Below are positions 60,291-64,000 of a stretch of DNA of 64,000 nucleotides, one piece after another (position 1 is the first letter of the stretch; each line of letters begins with the position of its first letter). Below the pieces are notes generated by a model. That model was not told the origin of the DNA, did no database searches, and worked only from the letters and a program-made list of their open reading frames with translations. The position numbers and the translations under genes were made by a program. Source of the stretch: Apoda limacodes (lineage: Eukaryota > Arthropoda > Insecta > Lepidoptera > Limacodidae); NCBI GenBank assembly GCA_946406115.1, contig OX291544.1:23639521-23703520 (forward strand), read 5' to 3'.

Positions 60291-61746
60291 TGTATCGGTC
60301 TGACTAGGTACAATTTATTATTCCGTGGTCTAACCACTTTAATGTTCAGAAACAGGAACCGTCATGGCGAGACTTCAGTGTCTGAATGTATGTCAAAGCT
60401 GTTTATCTCCGTAACTACAAATTATGCTATCTAGACTTAGAAGGCACATTTAGATTTTATCTTTGTGCATCTGTTACCTACTTGTAGCCAATTAATACTA
60501 GAAGGTATAATTTAGACTATAAAAGTTTTTTTTCAGCTATAAATCAGGCTATTAATGTTTTTTTCTCTGCAGTAACTTACGGCCTATGATATAATTTAAT
60601 AATGTGTTTGACTTATTTATTGCCGAATAGTTTCATAACACATGAGAATTTATAACATTTAATGGCAATTTGAATCATGTTAATTATTAATATATGTGTA
60701 TTTATATTCTTTTTATGCAGAATTCATTAAATCCTTCGGCAGAAATGTCATTAATAACCCCAAAACTTCCTCCTTATCTTTTATTATACATATAATTACT
60801 AGAAGAATTCTAAAATTTATCTAAGAGTATTTGTACATTTTAGTAATTAACCTTATTTTATCAGTTTTTCTTAAGGTGGAGAGTAGGTAAGTCAAGTAAG
60901 TAAAATAATAAAATAAAAATCACTAAAATAATAGTAATTTGCGGAAAAAGTAAAAAAAAATAAAATTTCATGAGAAGCGTAGGATTCTGTAGCTAAATTA
61001 CGTGCTTAGGAGAAAACGGTAGAATCCTGAGCGAAGTCAGTGATTCAAGTAAGGAGATGATTTTAGCAAGAGTGGTCCATTCTAATTTTTACTATTGACT
61101 ATTTTTAATATAGACATTTTTTACTAAAATTTTACCATGCTATCAACTGCTAAGAATAGTGGCGTTTTGTTGACCGACATAATGTCCGTATGTAATGCGG
61201 TAATCCTACTAAAGAGAATGGACCAAGATTTGTACTGTATTATACAGAATTTATGTATTTTTAACTTGGCAGGATAATGACACTAAACGCATTGAAGCAG
61301 TGAACAGAACGAACCTATTATTAATAGGTAAAACAATAAAAACAAATGTTATCAATAATTGTTAGTCGATCGAAAAAGTAAATTTTTTTACATATAGACT
61401 CACAATAGTAAAAAGTTATTCAAAATGTTATTACTAGCAACTATACAATGTAGGTACAAACCTGTATTTTATTAGGAGGAATTTCTTTTCCAATGAGAAC
61501 AATCCATAAACTAGCACAAAACACTAAAAAACTGATATGAGTTTTATTGGTTTTAATTTAGTAATTAAGAATTAGTTTTAAGTATCACTTAATTTTTATA
61601 TAATGCACGCACTTTAGATGAATATAAAAAACAACAGCCACATCCAAAAAAGTTTTTTTTTTTATTTTGAGTAAAAGGCAATTTTGTAGTGTTCTAGAAA
61701 CCAGCCAGCGTTCGGTCGTAACCGCTTAATCGCTGTCCTTTGTCCC
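60291..61746. other. Noncoding stretch
   Basis: A short imperfect inverted repeat at 60980-61030 related to the 26580 hairpin. Nothing else recognised. Confidence 0.5.
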
Positions 61747-62123
61747 TTGACTTTCTAGTCTTCTTTGCGTTCTGGAACGGCCTAGAGAAATTTCAATTTA
61801 CTGCCGAGTGGGTTTTGAAATGCAATCAAGTTAAGTATAGTTTTGTACCCGTTCCAAATTTAAATTTATTTTGATCCTAGTTGAAAGAGTAGCGTTTTTC
61901 AAACTATGAAAAAAAATGAACTTTTTTGAGACTCTTGACTTTCCAGTTAACGTCTTCTTTGCGTTCTGGAACGGCCTAGGGAAATTTCAATTTACTGCCG
62001 AGTGGGTTTTGAAATGCAATCAAGTTAAGTATAGTTTTGTACCCGTTCTAAATTAAAATTTATTTTGATCCTTGTTGAAAGAGTCGTTTTTTCAAACGGT
62101 GAAAAAAATGAACTTTTTTGAGT
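61747..62123 (+). repeat. Tandem duplication, unit about 194 bp
   Basis: 'cttctttgcgttctggaacg', 'ctgccgagtgggttttgaaa', 'tgcaatcaagttaagtatag' and 'gaaaaaaatgaactttttt' occur in order in both units (61759 on, 61953 on). Nearly identical, so recent. Confidence 0.88.
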
Positions 62124-64000
62124 GACAGTGGAATAATATATATATTTACATTAAGTTAAAATGTATACATTAAATCGACTTGTTTTCCTTAAAAGTTGTC
62201 TAAACCGGTCATATCGAGAAACGTGTAGCTCAGTGCATATAAAAGTTACTTCCTACTGAGTGAATTGCCAATTTGAACACTGAACAAAAAAAACTTAATT
62301 ATTAAGCATTAAATTCTCAATTAGTTATAAAGTATGAATTTACTGCATAATAAATCACGAAAAAACAAAAAAGTAAAAAACAAATGCTATTAAATAAAAC
62401 GGTCATTACAACAAACCGTTCCATTACACGGACGCAAACGAAACCGCATTTAAATCTTTTCTGGGTGATCAGGCTTATACTGTTATGCGCGTATTCGTTT
62501 TCCAAGGCATATGCCGCGAAGGCGATGCGGTAGCCATCTTAAGATCGCCCTTTACCACCTTATTTCAAACAATAGAAAACAATAACGAATTACAATACGT
62601 TAAATTTTAGGCAATGCATTGCTAGTTTTCCAGAGCGCAGTTTCAAAAAGACTGCAATACCAGCAAGTAATGTAACAAAAATCAATGTGATATCATTAGA
62701 AACCATGTAATTTTTCAGGATATAGTTGTCGGGGTCACAAGCCTCACGCATCTGCGACGCCAAAGACCCGAGACAGCGGCGCATAGCGACCTCGTCTGCC
62801 AAAATAATCACCAATCACAATGCAATAATTGTCCAATCGTCGTGCTCACAAGAAATTTATCTACATGGCCAATAATTATTGAGCAGATAGTTTGAATGGA
62901 CAATACGTGTTATCGATTTTGACATTGTTGCTGCCATAGATTCTTGTTAATTGCTTTAGATATCGATAAATTTTGATATATTGTACGTGATTGTAAAACT
63001 CTATGAAATAAGATCAGTTTCGACAAACTAGGCTTATAAATGTCTTTTGCCTATTTCAAAATATAGTATTTAAGACACATAACTAAAAGTTGATTTGATG
63101 TAATGATATAATGGATAACAGCAGGCAGGGACTAATATAAAAATCGTTTACCGTTTTGTAGGTCAGTTTATAGTGTTTTCCTGAGAAAGGATTTTGATGC
63201 ATTAAAAGGTAACAAATCCTTATGATAAAAACTTATTAACAACACACACACTTTTTAATAATATTTATATAATATTAATTAATAATATTTAATATTACAT
63301 GAAAAAGAGTGATCGGGTTCAACTCGTAATTGCAATAAATATAAAATTTCACTTAAAAACAGTTAAAAAACTCGTATAACAGTAACAGATTGTAATTAAT
63401 CTTTCGACGTCTGTTGACAAATACAGCCCACGCGTTAACGAAATGTCAGGGGTGTCAACAATCACGAATCATGACAAATTGAATTTGAATTTTTCATTTT
63501 TAACACAATACTGCTATCGCAGATTACAATACATTAACCTAGGTCAAGGAAACTATTAAAGTAAACTTAGCTGACACTCGATTGTGTGTAATTTAACTTT
63601 TAGATAATAATAGCTCGATTTTTTCTTCAATTTAGAATCATCATCATTCGATTGTAGATTTTATTTTTATTGTTTCAACTACTTTACTGTGTGGTTTTAT
63701 TATTAACATACTATCAAACTCTTATGACTGTGTTCGCGAAGATCTTGATAATATAACTACTTAATAATAAAAACTTACAACTCACTCTTGACTTTACCAT
63801 TGTATGTTTGTCTGTCAGTTTTTTCAAAATCGATCTTAAACTGTAAGCGATAAGTAGGTAAGTAAAATTGTAAGCAAATATGGAAAGATAACAATAGATA
63901 TAAAGTTATTTATTCATTTATTAAAATAAGTTCGTAATAAGCCAGGGACTTGAAACTTGAGACACGGGTAAATCAAAATTTATTTTCATAAGTAACAATA
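62124..64000. other. Noncoding stretch to the window end
   Basis: A 74-codon minus frame at 62590-62814 contains a plausible membrane segment (DITLIFVTLLAGIAVFLKL) but has no family resemblance I know. A patch at 62500-62560 is GC-richer. At 63776-63838 the minus strand shows an acceptor and a donor around an open 62-base segment, but that segment overlaps a gacagacaaacata low-complexity run. Neither is called a gene. Confidence 0.4.

Noticed and set aside
63776..63838. Extra minus-strand coding exon with acceptor cttacag and donor gtaagt
   Set aside because: The 62-base segment overlaps a gacagacaaacata low-complexity run that is common in repeats. There is no domain or continuation to confirm it.

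Overview
This is an AT-rich insect genomic window. It is almost certainly from a moth or butterfly (Lepidoptera). The basis is a set of repeats I recognise as typical of that order: tRNA-headed SINEs with the 'aaaacatcgtgaggaaacct' core, Lep1-type Helitron-like elements that start 'actaatattataaatgc' and end 'agctagt', and LINEs whose 3' ends read 'accatcaggcgg..cgta' or 'agatcgcttt..agcgataagaccgcc'. No database was consulted. There are no bacterial operons, CRISPR arrays or phage genes.

Only one host protein-coding gene can be supported, on the minus strand at the left end. Four exons (5502-5568, 3716-3789, 2073-2249, 436-790) join with consistent GT-AG sites and reading phases. They encode the first 224 residues of a secreted protein with one complete type-2 (peritrophin-A/CBM14) chitin-binding domain followed by an acidic, Q/E/S-rich linker. 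The gene runs off the left edge of the window. Its first coding exon begins with the ATG directly behind an AG acceptor, so at least one untranslated 5' exon should lie to the right. The best candidate is a TATA-driven exon at about 26294-26495 (minus) with a strong donor. A second candidate untranslated exon lies at 52493-52628. If either is right, 20 to 50 kb of this window is 5' intron of that gene.

The rest is transposable-element landscape. The LINEs are: a 5'-truncated, internally deleted copy (9778-11060); an old LINE (18812-21277 plus 23886-24222) split by a younger LINE of another family (21284-23885) that has a single stop codon, immediately before the YADD catalytic motif; and several 3'-end scraps of the younger family, one of them (59705-59854) inserted with a 7-bp target duplication into an antisense copy of the same family. 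A hAT element with terminal inverted repeats and a broken transposase lies at 48143-49060. There are several families of short inverted-repeat elements (MITEs), at least four SINE-like families, Helitron-like fragments, segmental tandem duplications (17.3 kb, 32.8 kb, 45.2 kb, 61.7 kb), a 22-bp minisatellite (53669-53822) and two striking perfect hairpins (5262-5313 and 26580-26618).

I found no convincing new multi-gene system. The items most worth checking are the 5' architecture of the chitin-binding gene, the perfect hairpins, the nested LINE history, and the paired MITE families that can be defined from two copies within the window.
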